Part shown: positions 33,814-45,637 of the stretch, in pieces
Position numbering within the stretch: the first letter of the stretch is position 1
Layout: each line of letters starts with the position of its first letter
NCBI GenBank assembly: GCA_018136815.1
Contig: CM030942.1
Location: forward strand, 3,387,396 to 3,451,395
Direction of reading: 5' to 3'
Source of the DNA: Isochrysis galbana
Taxonomy: Eukaryota > Haptophyta > Isochrysidales > Isochrysidaceae
Length of the DNA stretch: 64,000 nucleotides
Translations under genes and position numbers: made by a program
Notes under the pieces: model-generated
The model's input: only the letters and a program-made list of their open reading frames with translations
What the model was told of the DNA's origin: nothing
Databases searched by the model: none

Positions 33814-36503
33814 ATGGGCTCGGCTCAGGCCCTCGCCGGCGCTCTGCTGCTCGCTGGCGCATGCGCGCTGCCGGCTCGGCTGCGAGCGACGGATTTCTCG
33901 CGACGGCCGCGCCACATCCATCGGCGCAGAGTCCTCGGTGCCGCCGCGTGGGCCGCCATGGGCGCGCCCGCAGGCGCAGCTGAGCTGAGTCGCGGCTTTG
34001 GCCAGATGCACAATGATCTGGACAAGCAGATCCACGAGGCTCTGCTGCGCTCCACGAGCAAGACGTCTGCCTTTGGTGCTTCAGCCATGCCTCATGACCG
34101 ACAGTATTACACGGCGGAGTCTTTGCTGCTGGCTTCTCTGCCTGTGGAGTGCCCGCCGCTTGATGTGCTTAAGACGGAGCTTGAAAAGTTTTACGTGCTA
34201 CGCGAAGACATCGATGCCGTCGATGTGTACGGTGGGAAGGCAGCGATAGAGCAGGCTCGTCCTACGTCGAAACGGTCCACATTTAGCGACACCTATTGGG
34301 CTGTGTTGCGCGAGGCGCAAACGGAGGCAGTCTCTGCTGTGGTCGCCTCGCGGCCGCTCTTCCGTCTCTTCCTTGCTTCAAGCACGGCCAAAATTGGAAG
34401 CCGTCGCCTCGACCAAGTGCAAGAAGTGCGACTGGCTTCAACTCTTCCACCTGTAGCGGGATGCCCCTCAGCCTGCTGCCTGCTGTGCGCCCTGATCCGA
34501 ACAGTCCAAGCCACAAATATCTCTGCCCCTAACCTGCCCTAGGCGTGCGCAATCAACCAACGCCTTTCCTTGAACCTCTTGGCAGCTCATCTCAAACCTC
34601 GAGGAACCGCTCATCTCACGCGATCGGGATTGTGCCATCGACATCCAGACATCAGCAATGCGGGCGCTTGTCCGCCTTGGCAACCTTCTGCCGCCCAAAT
34701 TCCCGTATGAAGTGTGCAAGGCAGTCGCTTGCGATGGCTTGCCACGGCTAGTGGGCCGGGCGGAAGCCGAGATGCTTGTAGAGCGCAGTAGCTCGGGGAG
34801 GTCCTTCCGCCTCACCCTGGTGCTCGATGGGTATGCAGCACCAATAACCGCGGGAAATTTCGTCGACCTGGTGAGTCTTCCACTGAGGCCACACCCGCCC
34901 GATCAGAGCATCTCTTGCAGGGTCTAGGTTGGAGCCAACTAAATGTGGGGCCGCGCCGGCACTCAATTTAGCGTTTTCCTATGCCCACACGACCGCCGTC
35001 CATCGCAGGTCCAGCGTGGCTTCTACAATGGCCTCCCAGTCACCATCGCCGTAGATGAGATGCCAAAGTCGCTCGTGGATTCTGGTGGAGTAGTCGCATC
35101 TGGGCAGCCGTCGATGTTAGGTGGAGATATCACTGGCTTCGTGGACCCTCGAACTGGCGACTATCGCCAGGTTCCACTTGAGAGATGGCTAGAGGTGAAG
35201 GCAGCCCGGTGTAGAGCTGCTGGGTAGCGAGCTAGGATAGCGAAGTAGCGTGAAACACGCCTACGGTCACTAGACGCGCCAAGCTCACTCGGCTCCGTTT
35301 TCGCTTGGGCTCCGTCTTGCAAGGGTCTTGTGTGGCTATAATATTTTCGCCACGCAAGGCCACCTGGTGTGATGGCGATTGGACACAGCATTGAGAGTGT
35401 ACGAGATCGCACGTGGCTTCGCGTGAGGCCCGGACAGCCCCACGGAGTTCTGTCGTCGCTCTTCTCACCTTTGCTGCATGCCTGACCACATCAAGTCCTG
35501 ATTGCTGTAGGAGGAGTCCGAACCCGTATATGAAATTCCATACGCCGACGAGCCGACTGCCCCAAGCGTCGAGTACCGCACCTCGCAGGAGGATGAAGGT
35601 GAGACATTGCTCATGGAGAACTTACGCTCAGGGGCCGGTGGCGATGTCGCCGCCTCGCCACCGCCAGCATAGCCGCAGATGAGTCGCCGCGCGACCGCCA
35701 ATGCGTTGAAGGAAGTCTCGGGTCCACTTGTTGCAGAATCCACTCGTCGCAATGGTGAATCCAGTTGGACGAGTGAAGAGGGAGAGAGGCGTATTGCTCA
35801 GCCGACGAGCCGCGGCAAACGGACGAGGGCGCCATTCTGCGTCGCTGGATCAATTGGAATGGTTCATTCAAGGGAGGATCTGAACGACGGGTGAGCTGAC
35901 TCATGTGTTAAGCGTGATAGGAGCGATGTAGTTCCGTCAGCAAAGGAAGGACAGATCGAGTTAGGCGCACTCCGGAGACGGACGAGCGTTACCACTCAAA
36001 AAGGAAGCGTTGGGCGATGGCCCGCCGCCCACGTTCTAAAATGCTCGCGTTGGCTTCACATCGTGCCCTTGCAAGTCTCGACCACTTTGCGTCGCCGGTG
36101 GCCTCACAGGTCTTCGGAGTTTTTCATCTTAACACGTAATTTGGAGCCCAACTCTGTCGAGGCTCGCGATCTCGAGGCGAGGTATGCTCTCTTCGGCTTT
36201 GTCCTCGAGGGCGCTGAGCACCTTGCGGACCTTTCAACTGGCGATGTGGTCTCGACGATCACGCTCAAGTCGGGTAGAGACAACTTGCGCACACCTGGGC
36301 TCAATCCAACGTATGCACGCCGTTCTTCCGGGAAGTCTCAACGGGACTATGGCATGCTTTCAGGCGAAGGACTCGAAGAGTCGACCATACCCGCTGATAT
36401 CCCTGCAGCACCGGAGGACAAGCTCCGAGCGGACGGCTACGTCCAAGACATGGTCGGGGCGGAAGGAGACAATGAAGAAGTCGGCTCTTCTGCAAGCCAA
36501 TAG
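33814..36503 (+). CDS. Thylakoid-lumen cyclophilin, CYP38/TLP40-like
   Basis: Predicted 572-aa lumenal peptidyl-prolyl isomerase-like protein, which in plants assists photosystem II assembly. Exons 33814-34425, 34586-34870, 35009-35194, 35511-35598, 35737-35890, 36110-36503; phases 0,0,0,1,2 agree. Exon 1 gives a signal peptide (ALAGALLLAGACALPARL) and a second twin-arginine-type signal (RRRVLGAAAWAAMGAPAGAA). An N-terminal helical domain follows (LEKFYVLREDIDAVDVYGG, LDQVQE). The cyclophilin part contains LTLVLDGYAAPITAGNFVDL, FYNGLPVTIA, TGDYRQVPLE, EPVYE, SSEFFIL and ARYALFGFVLEGAEHLADLS in family order. The first splice donor is the least certain. The C-terminus runs about 75 acidic residues past the usual end. 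Confidence 0.85.
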
Positions 36504-36878
36504 GATTTCCGTAAGGGTCCTAAGGCGGGGAATTGCCCTCGGAAGAAAGTCCAAGATGAACTAGTTGGGCTGGGTGTGTCCAGTATCTACCCCGTCTGCG
36601 CCAACCAATTACCTCAGCTCCTCACATCACAGCAAGATCTCGCATCCGGCATTTTTAACCTTTTGGGCTATGCGTGTACTGAGCTTGTCAGCCCTTCCGA
36701 AAAGAACCGTTGAATGTTGGACGTCATCGGAAACATGGTTTCTTTTTTTTTGGCAGAATTGCACAGCTTATTTTCTGCTTATAACATCTTAGCAGCCGAA
36801 CCAGCCTGGGGAGGGCGGCGGTGCTGTCAGCCACACCCAGAAGCCGACTCACCGGCGATACTACAGGCGGCGAGCGAA
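36504..36878. other. 3' flank, unassigned
   Basis: Between the cyclophilin gene and the LINE-A3 insertion; nothing else recognised. Confidence 0.4.
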
Positions 36879-39800
36879 CCCCCCGATAATAATCTAAAAA
36901 AAAAAACTTCTTAATAATCTCGCCGCGCGCGCGACTTTGCACGGTAACTTCGCAGCCTCGCCCGTTTCCTTTCACTCCCCCTACACCTGCCTTGCGGCTC
37001 GTCCCCTCGTGCTCTACCTAGGGGCTGGGTGTCGTGGGTCTCCAGTGACAGACGGTGTGTGCCGATTCGCGATGGCCTGTTTCGCGCCTTCCTCCTATGC
37101 CATCGGGCTACCGGCTATTGTGTGTTAGCTCCTTGTGCTGGGTGTCAGGCAGCTGAGGTCAGTGTGTCTAGGGCCTACTCTAGGACGATGGGCGGCTCGC
37201 GGCGCGGGGTCACTCGGTTAGGCTAGGCGCTCTGCTATGTTGAGGGCTTCCGCTACCAGAGACAGATTCGTGCTCATGACTAGGGCGCCTTTGTTGTTCG
37301 TTAAGAAGACAGGGGCGCTGAGGTCGTGTGGAGATTTGATTTTCGGCTTCCTTCCCAGGGAGGCCTTGCGCGTGCGTGCGGTTAAGAAGTTGTCCGGAGG
37401 TTCCCGACCTCTGACGAGGGCCGTGAACCTGCTTAGGACTCTTTCGATAACCGGTACGTGGTGGAAGGTGTGATTTTCGAATTCCACTTTGTAGAAGTCG
37501 CTTATGATATATCTCCATGCTATTATGTAGAGGGCTTTAAGGCTATCCGGCGTCGGGGAATTCGGGTAGGCGAATAGTCTGTCTTTGATTTTTTGAGTCG
37601 TCGATCTGCCTTTCGCCGGGGTGTACCCCGCTACGGCTTCTATGGTTTGAAATATCGGAAGCGTGGACGGGCATCTAGCTAGGTGCGTCGAGTTCTCTCT
37701 GTGTTTCCCGCAGAGTCTACATCTTGTGGTGGTCGCCGCTGCGAACCGGTTTCTCGTACCCAGCCTCCTATGGGTAACGTGCTTGAAATGCAGGTGTTTG
37801 TCTGTGTGTTTTAATAGGGGGTGGGTATAGAGTTTCGCCACATGCTTCCATTCGTCATGCGTCAGGTCTAGCTTGCGGGCCCACGCCTCCCTCGCTGGCT
37901 GAGGTTTGTTGCGGGGGCCGTCCCCTTTGAGCTCTCGCGTTATATCCGACACGGTGATTTGGTCTAGTTGTGTCTTTTCGTTAAGCGTGTACTCGTCCGC
38001 AAGAGGGAATTCGAGGTGTTTCGGGCCTTTTAGTCCAGTTTCCCATTTGGCTGGGACGTAGTAGTGATCCTCTTCTCCCGGTTTTGCTACCTCGGTGGTG
38101 TCTGTGGTCTCGCCTAGATAATTGGTGTTAGTATAGATCCATATGTTATTCATTCTAGTTATGTACGTGTCGCTCTCGGAGACTTTGGTTTCTCTAGACA
38201 CTTCTAGCGGCGATGCTGACGCGCTCGGCGATCCCGCGTTCGGCTCGGCGAGGGCCGGGTCATGGGGCGGGGTCTCTTTCGCTTTTTCTAGGAGGTGCGA
38301 GACGTGTTGTACCACCCGCTCCCACGAGTCTAGGAATTCCGTTTTGTTTATTCTGCTCCCCTTGTGATCGAATATTTCGGGGAGGTGTTCCAGGTATTGA
38401 GCGCAATCCTCACGCGTGTAAGGCTCCGTGAGGTCCTTGTTTTTATAGATGTTATGTGCAACGTGCGTCTGGAGGGATTCCCATAGGCTGATCCACGCCC
38501 CGCGTTTGAGCGGTGGTGGGTCGTGAGGATTGTGCCATATTGGCTGTGACAGTGCTCCTTCCCTTGTGAGCCTCGTGCGGCGTATGTTTAGGGTCCTGAA
38601 GTACACCAAGGCGTCCTTCCAGAATGCTGGCAGTGCTGGGTTTCCCCTGATACTGCGGGTGAGCGTCTTCGTAGGAATCGAGGATAGGACTGCCCCGCGG
38701 CCGAGCCCAGTCCGGCAGAACCACGCATCGAGCGCATGCTTCCAAATAGCCTTTCTTGCGTTGAGGTAGTTTAGTATCCATTTTGTTTGTAGAGCTTTCA
38801 CGTGCGTTGTCCAGTGGAGGAGGCCGATCCCCATTGTTCGTGATGCGCACTCCGCGTCGTGCACGGGGTATTGTGGGTGCCTCACCCACTTCGTGATTTT
38901 GCCTGTGTAAGGGCTCTCCCATAGAATTTTGTCCGCCGCTTTCTGGATTCTCCCGTGGAACCAAGTAGGGGCTGCCAACGTTTGCATCCAGTAGCGTGGT
39001 GTGCCGTATATTATAAAGTTCGCTATGTTGGCCCTACCGAATATGGACATGTGTCTCGTAATCGGCGCCAATCTGGCTGCTTTGTTGTCTACTTTATCCG
39101 CGAGTTTCTTCCGTGCCAGCGGGTAGAGTGGGCTACTTTCGACACGAAAGTGCCTGACTCACCTTCGAGTTTCATCCGTTCGCGGTTCCCCTTTAGGAAA
39201 GTGAGGCCTTGTGCCTCAACCGCTTTGACGAGTGAGCTCAAACTGATTTTCGATGCTTGTGCGAGGCCTTCCGCCTCGACCACGATATGAGCCGCGACGT
39301 CTTGGAGCGCCTCGTAAAGGGCCTTGCGAGAGGAGGTGCCTTTTTTGTTGAGCTTTTCTTCGATGGAGTCCACGCTGACGCGCACGGGGATGTCTTGGCC
39401 CAAGGCGCGGATGATGGTGAGGTCGCCGTATTTGGCCTTGAACTGTTGAGCGCAGTCTTCGTTGACTGCTACGTGCCACGGGCCCCTCGCCGAGCGGGCC
39501 CAGAAGTCTGGCTCGGGGTCGACTCCCTCGAGTTCTAGGAGAAGTTCGACGATGGCGGCATACACCGTCGTGTCCTGGATTATGATGTCTCCGGCCTGGT
39601 GGAATGAGAGCTCGAAGTTGGCGTCTGAATCTGTGATGATGTTGTCTTCGTCGGAGTCTTGTCCCTGTGAGGCGGGGTCGGGGGTGTTCGTACTCAGTGT
39701 CGTGCGGGCGCGGGCAGTAGGCGGTGTCATTCGGCGCTGGTCTCTCCCAGGGGGGTCGTACCTTTGTGTCTCTTGTGTGTTGCGTGCTGAGTGTGAGGGG

Positions 39801-40237
39801 GTGCTTCTGAAGAGTGTGTTGTGCGTTGAAGTGGAGTGGATGATGTGCCCATAAGGGCCACCCGGCCTCGGGCCGCGCTGCCTGAGCAGCGCGACCCTTG
39901 CCAGGGCGAGAGGGGCCTCTGCCATAAGGCATGCCCAGTGGAAGGGTGGCTGCATGAGCCTGGCACTGATGGGATGCTTCCAGCAGCCTGCTGTCCCCCA
40001 TGGGGGAGGCCAGCATGGCTGCCATGGGTGGTGTGGCCGGGGCCACGGGCCGTGTGGCGCGACCGGAGTCGCACGCACCTGCTCGGCCTCGGTGGGCGGA
40101 CGCGGCCGCTTCGATAGCGGCTGCTCCATGGTCGCTGGTGGGGCGCCCTCGGCGGGGGGCCCGAAGGAGAGGGGAGTCGCGGCGGCGCGCTCCATCGCGT
40201 CTAAGTATAAACTTAGTTCCCCCCCGATAATAATCTA
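36879..40237 (-). mobile_element. LINE-A copy A3, both ends intact, 18-bp duplication, internal deletion
   Basis: Element 36897-40219 (about 3.3 kb) lies between exact copies of CCCCCCGATAATAATCTA at 36879-36896 and 40220-40237. In minus sense: 5' hairpin, ATG at 40195, N-terminal ORF of 368 aa, then the C-terminal ORF 39071-37218 (617 aa) with a zf-RVT-like cluster (CRLCGKHRENSTHLARC) and GRKPKIKSP near its end, 3' UTR and a T-run tail. Compared with A1, about 1.39 kb including most of the RT is missing; the joint is between 39112 and 39113 and shifts the frame. It therefore cannot encode its own RT. Confidence 0.95.
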
Positions 40238-40896
40238 ACTGAGCATTAGTACCACTACTCTCACTAGCCCGGTACTAACACGACAGCCCTCAGCGCACCT
40301 GCCCGTACACCATGGCGCGTGCTGTTGTCTGTTGTCACAGATACATAAACCTATGCACCCCTCCACATCTCCCCCCTCGCAGGCCCCCGGCTCCCATTCT
40401 AACTCCCCACAAGTTAAAATGAGGGAAAACCCATTGAGGCGGACCGACCTACGTCGGGCGACTCTCCGGGAAAAAGCACCGGGGGGGGGGAGGGAGGAAC
40501 CTCTCGTCAAAAAAAAAGGAGAACGGCCCTTTGTCGGAGCGAAGCTCGTTTCCTCATTGGAAACGAGTCGCGGAGGCGCACCGGCGGCTAGCGCGGCGCT
40601 CAGCTCATCCGGGGAGCCCGGAACGGGCTCATCGGGAGAACGGGGAGGGCAAATGACGGGCATGAGAAATGGACGGGAGGGTGGCACGGAACGCGAATCG
40701 GAGGGACGGAGGACGTAGAAAAGGGCGCGGCGAGCAGATACCGCTAGACTGGGACTCGTAGGGACTCGTAGACTCAAAAGGAAGACTCGGAAGACTCGGG
40801 GCTTGGGGTACTCAGGGGGCTGCAGGTCACCAACAGGCGATACGGTGGGTAAAATCCACAGATCAACACTCTGCACTCAAACACTAACAGTAACAG
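40238..40896. repeat. Repeat-rich stretch
   Basis: TGAGCATTAGTACCACTACT at 40241-40260 recurs with small changes at 41272 and 29091. The GGCGCACCGGCGGCTAGCGC block near 40575 resembles 57695-57720, and GACTCG-rich sequence at 40745-40800 resembles 57890-57935. Probably part of an unnamed dispersed repeat. Confidence 0.45.
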
Positions 40897-41014
40897 GCCA
40901 TCGATAAGACCGGTAGGCATTACCTCATGCTCGAAAAGAAGCAGGGGTACATTGACCCGTACCACAGCTTTTACGACATCGAAAAGAAGTTCAAGCTGAC
41001 ACACGAGGAGTGCG
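40897..41014 (+). pseudogene. Orphan internal exon
   Basis: Bounded by a good acceptor (AGTAACAG|GCC) and a GT donor (TGCG|GTATAC). The frame reads AIDKTGRHYLMLEKKQGYID, then PYHSFYDIEKKFKLTHEECG. Coding-like and lysine-rich, with no recognisable family and no adjoining exons. Confidence 0.4.
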
Positions 41015-41585
41015 GTATACATCCAATGCACTCATTGAAGACGATCCTTTCAAGACAAGTGTGAGGAGAGGTCCTGCATGCGGCTGCGCGGCGGCAGGGC
41101 GCAGGGGCGCAGGGGCAGGGGGGGTACCTGTGACGCGGCCGAGACTGGGGCCGCCCCCGCGCCTTCACCCTCCCTCGCCCTCCCACCCCTAGGATTGGGA
41201 CTCCCTCGTGGTGGCCCCGCATCGCGTATTTGGAAACGAGGGGTACCAAATGAAGGCAAACGACCTACATTCTTGAGCGTTAGTACCTCTACTCTCACTA
41301 GACTTGCACTAACACGCCAAGCCACGACACACATGACCGCACCAAGTCCCAAGGCACAAACAAAACTAAGTAAGCACCCGATTATACCTCCCCCCTCGCA
41401 AGCAAGGGAAACGTGAAACGTGAACGTGACGCACATTATCACTCACAAAAATAGCAAGTTTTGACAAGTTGGGCCAGGGGAAGGGCAAGAAAGCAAGGCA
41501 AGTTAGGTGACTTCTCGGAGCAAGTGTAGTCAAGGGCAACTGCGCCCCCTCAGCACCTGCACCATCGACGACACTGTCGGCGACG
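41015..41585. other. Unassigned intergenic sequence
   Basis: Contains the repeat copy beginning TTGAGCGTTAGTACCTCTAC at 41271. No gene recognised. Confidence 0.4.
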
Positions 41586-41786
41586 TCATCTCCCTCCTCG
41601 CTCCTCGCCATCCTCGTCGTCCTCGTCAACAGACTCACCATCACAATCACCATCGTCGTCGTGGTTGCGGAGCATGCAGTCGTCCTCATTGTCAGAAGGG
41701 AGCAGCTCACGCTCCTCTTCGTCCGAGTCCAAGACTCTCTCGCCCTCGGGCTCAACGAGGGTTGCTGTCTCATCGCCGCTTGCCAT
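41586..41786 (-). CDS. Acidic N-terminal ORF, paralogue of 27244-27540
   Basis: 66 aa, MASGDETATLVEPEGERVLD then EERELLPSDNEDDCML and an Asp-rich tail. The pattern E-E-R/Q-x-L-P-S-D-(N/D)-E-(D/A)-D-C-x-L is shared with the acidic ORF at 27540. A hairpin plus CCGGCAGTAAGGAGTTAA lies upstream (41940-41985) as for that ORF. Probably the first exon of a broken mobile-element gene. No known function. Confidence 0.4.
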   Translation of the reverse strand: MASGDETATLVEPEGERVLDSDEEERELLPSDNEDDCMLRNHDDDGDCDGESVDEDDEDGEERGGR

Positions 41787-41939
41787 CGGAGAGGTGGGGT
41801 GGGCGGGGTGGGGGCGGGGGTGGGCGCGGGGGGGGGGGGGGGAGACGCGGATATTTGAGTTGCTTTTATCACAATTTCCTGCCTGCCTATTCTCTTACAC
41901 GCCCCTCCTCCCTTTGCCCGACTCGAACCAAAAACCTGG

Positions 41940-41985
41940 GCGAAGCACTTATTTTGGTGCTTCCCCCCGGCAGTAAGGAGTTAAT
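41940..41985. repeat. Hairpin plus CCGGCAGTAAGGAGTTAA terminus-like motif
   Basis: GAAGCAC..GTGCTTC stem followed by CCCCGGCAGTAAGGAGTTAA. Counterpart of 27720-27775 with a changed but still paired stem. Confidence 0.5.
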
Positions 41986-42473
41986 TAATACAAGCCTTGA
42001 AAAGCACGCCCTGATTCCTGATTGTAGGAGTACTTTAGAGTAGAGGTAGAGAGTAGAGCAGGACAACAGGACTGTTCCCCCGAAGTTCGAACCGTCCGTT
42101 CATGGGAGTTTCCTCCACACGCGGCCCAAGGGACGCCCCACCCACCTGGAAGGGAGCCAGCCGACAGGGCGGTCCGGCCGTTCATGCGTGCCGGCCGGCA
42201 GACCGAGGCGCAGCAGGCGGTTACCACAAGGGGGGGGCGGGCGGGAGGGGGGGGGCGTTGATGAGTGCCGGCGCAAGGGAGCGGACCTCCCCCCCTCCGC
42301 CCCCCCCCCCCGCCCAACCTCCCCCGGGCGGGGGGGGGGGGGGTGAGGGAGGGCGCGCGAGCTCCTCCCCGAGCGAGATGCGGCCCTCCGCCCCCCCCTC
42401 CCCCCCGCGCGGCGGCCGCTGCCCCCCCTCCCCCCCCACCCCCCCCCGCCCGCGCGCCAGCCGAGCGGGCCCG

Positions 42474-42506
<33 letters not shown>

Positions 42507-43045
42507 CGACGAGACTCGAGGCCCCGAGACGGAGCGCGAGAGGCGGCGAGACGAGAGAGAGAGCGAGAGCTCTCTAGATACAGTGCATGGGGGATGGACC
42601 CCGAGCGAGCCAGCTGGGGAGAGAGGCTTGAAGAGCGAGAGGTAGTACTAAGTCACTCGTGCCACCTTCCCCCCCCCCACCCTTGCGACTTGGGGAGGGG
42701 AGGGAGCGGGGGGGTGGCGAGAGAGAGGGAGGGAGAGAGCGATACAAGAGAGAGCGAGAGGGAAGCGGGGGAGGGGGAGAGAGAGGGGGGCAGGGAAGGG
42801 GGGAGAGAGAGAGGAGGGTTGGTTGGGGAAGGGAAGAGAGACAAGGGGGAGGGAGGGAGAGAGGGAGTGCTCGCTTGGGGTGGTTGTCTCGGGGGGGGAG
42901 GCGGAGGGCGAGAGAGGGGGAGAGAGACAGGGTGTGTGTGTGTGTGCTAGAGAGGGGCCGCGGCGGGGAAGTGTGGGTTGTGGAGTGGGTGTTGTGTCTC
43001 TGTGTGCCTTGGGCAAAGCTGCGGGCACATAGGGAATCAGCGCAG
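41986..43045. other. Low-complexity intergenic sequence upstream of the PI4K gene
   Basis: G/C homopolymers (42230-42460), a TC repeat (42477-42505) and GA-rich tracts (42700-42950). No gene; long frames are artefacts. Confidence 0.6.
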
Positions 43046-45637
43046 ATGGACGGCAAGAAGTCCCTGGCCGCACTCAAGGTGGAGCGCTCGGCGGACGCAG
43101 CGCACACTGGGCGCTCCAAGAGCTCGGCAGCCCCAGGACACGTGCGGCTGCTCGTCAGTCCCGGCGGGCACAAGCTGCGCGTCCGCCCGTGGAGCTCCGC
43201 AGTCGACGTCAAGCAGAGGCTACGCGAGGTCACTGGTGTGCCAGTGGCATGGATGCGCCTCTTCGAAGGATCGCGAGAGTTGCCCAACAGTGCCCGCATG
43301 ATCGACCTGCTTCCCAGCAGTGACCGGATCAGCTCCTCGAGTCGGAAGCGCATCGTCTCGCTCACTCTCACGGCGCAGAATCCCTCCGACTTCGCCTCGG
43401 GTTGCTACATGCAGGCCTGGGGCGCTCAGGCCAGTAAGCTCGAGCCGGCGGCCGAGCAGCTCTTGTCCAACTGTCAGCAGGTCATATTCCCTTCCGCCTA
43501 GGCGCTCAAGTAGCCGTAGGGTCCGCACGGAGCTGTCGGTCCCGCATGTGCTGCATCTCCTTCTGGTCGCTCACTAGCCCCTCCTCTGACCTCGCAGGGC
43601 CTCGCGATGGGCTTCGCTCCTCAGCTCTCTTGGGATGGTACTGGGGGAACCTACATGCTACGTGATGCTGCCCGGCAGCCACTCGCTGCATTCAAGCCAT
43701 GCGATGAGGAGCCCTTCGCGCCAAACAACCCACGCGGACTGTCGGGCAAGATGGGACAACAGGGCATCCATGGCTCAATTCCGTCTGGCGAGGCCCACTT
43801 GCGCGAAGCGGTCGTCTACAAGCTCGATCATGATCACTACGCTGCTGTTCCCTTGACGCTGCAGGCAGAGGCAGTTCATCCTAACTTTCATGTACATTCG
43901 CACGTCGCGCTGTCGCGTTACGGCGCCAAAGTTGGCTCGCTGCAGGCGTGGGTCCACGCTGATGATGTCGCAGCAAACCTGGGCGCAGCCACCTTCCCAA
44001 CGCGGGAGGTACACAAGATTGCTCTTCTCGACATGCGCTTGCTCAACACCGACAGGAATGACTCCAATATCCTCGTGCGCAAGTGCCGTTCGCTCTCTAC
44101 TGAAATAGACAGCACGCCGGCCTCTCCCACCCCGCCCCTGCTGATGGACTCAAGGAATGACTCGTCGGGGTCTTCTGACATCCTCGAGAAAAGCAAGCGC
44201 AGCCGCGACGTCCCTTGCGAGCCGGGCTCCGGCCTCGCTTCGCCCATGGACTTGTCAGCAACCCCTCGCAGCTGGATGGGGGTCATGCTGTCGCCCCCCC
44301 CCCTTTCGTTGCCCGCATCCATGGAAAGCGTTCACTCGGTGGCATCGTCTTTGGCACATTCCTTAGAGCCGTTGCCGCCCGCGGTGTTGAGCAGGTCCCG
44401 GTCGAGTACGTCGAACGGGAACGGCCTCCGTGGTTCAGATTCTCCCATCTCGCGAGGCACGTCGCCATCAAGGACGGGCACGGGCGCGGCAGACCTCAAA
44501 GCTCGTCCCTGCGAGCTGGTTCCCATTGACCACGGTGGCTGCCTTCCAACAAGTCCGTCCATTGTCTGGTACAACTGGTGTTGGCTTTCGTGGCCTCAAA
44601 TGAAGACTCCGCCCGACGAGGAGACGCGCCGGTACATACAGTCACTGAACCCGGAGGCTGACGCCAAAGTGATGGCTGAGTATGGGATTGCGCCGTCAGC
44701 GATCCGTGCCTCGCGATGTGCCACCCTCCTCATCCAGCGCTCTGTCGCAGCTGGCCTCACCCTTCACGATGCGGCAGTGATGCTGTGCCGGCCAGACGAT
44801 GATGCGCCATCAGAACTTGAGCGTCTTATCTTGCAAGCTGAACGCCTCGTGGTTCTGGCGCTCAACAATCCTCGCCTGCGTGCCAATCCCGACTCAAGTG
44901 GATGCGTTGGAATCATCTCGCCCTCTCGTAAGCACGCGGTTGGATCAGGGCTACGGCCTGAGCACGCTTTCTCGGCGCAGAACCTGAGCACACTCGACCC
45001 GGAACCCGGAGCTTCACCTGTCCGCGGCCACGTTGGGGCTAGGTGGGCGGACGACCACATTTTTATAGAAGGCGACGGTAGCCAGCCTCGCTCAAGCACG
45101 CCAGCACCATCGCTTCAGCGGCCGGCGGGCGCAGCGGCTCTACCTCGCGTGCTTGTAGAAAGCGATTTTGCCAGTCCGGCGACAGACGGGTTGTCTGCTA
45201 CAAGCGAATTGAATAGCTCGAGTCCGTGCCCACCGAGGCCACGTCTGCACCGTGTGAACTCTGAGGTGGCTATTGCGTCAACACCGGCGTCCCCATTTTT
45301 GGCTCAGCAATCTGGCCACGAGCACTCAGAAGGAAATCGCTTGGATGCCGCCCTCGAGCCTACGTTTTTTGAGTATTACGAACGTATGCTCAGCGAGGTG
45401 ATTCGGCGTGCTGCACGTCGAACTGGGATTCCTGAGGCATCCGCGCCTGCTCCCATACCCAAGGCTGCTCCCGGCTGTCTTTCGTCATCTGCTCGGGTGG
45501 ATGAGCACTGTGCGTCCGGCGCGTCGTTACGCATAAAGGCATCGTCACCGAACGACGTCATCTCAGATCTCCAGGCGACTCTTCTAGGCCCCGTCGACGT
45601 GTCCACGGTCGGGCTGCCCTGCAGGCGGAGGTCATAG
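43046..45637 (+). CDS. Phosphatidylinositol 4-kinase gamma (ubiquitin-like domain, type II PI4K fold)
   Basis: Predicted 824 aa in two phase-0 exons, 43046-43480 and 43598-45637. Residues about 32-100 form a ubiquitin-like domain (VRLLVSPGGHKLRVRPWSSA, LREVTGVPVAWMRLFEG). The kinase follows: GGTYMLRD, the lysine strand FKPCDEEPFAPNNPRGL, LREAVVYKLDH, GSLQAWV, FPTREVHKIALLDMRLLNTD with RNDSNILVRK (catalytic region, 44029-44085), then PIDHGGCLP (metal-binding DHG, 44522-44545). Between NILVRK and PIDHGG about 145 Ser/Pro-rich residues are inserted, where plant homologues have about 10-20. A disordered Ser/Pro-rich C-terminus follows. Plant PI4K-gamma proteins are reported to act mainly as protein kinases or ubiquitin-linked regulators, so lipid kinase activity is not assured. 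Confidence 0.85.

Noticed and set aside
37218..39071. Free-standing host gene of 617 aa
   Set aside because: It lies inside the duplication-flanked LINE-A3 copy and carries the LINE C-terminal zinc cluster.
42102..42950. 282-codon plus-strand frame upstream of the PI4-kinase
   Set aside because: Made of homopolymer G/C and GA repeats; the composition alone keeps it open.
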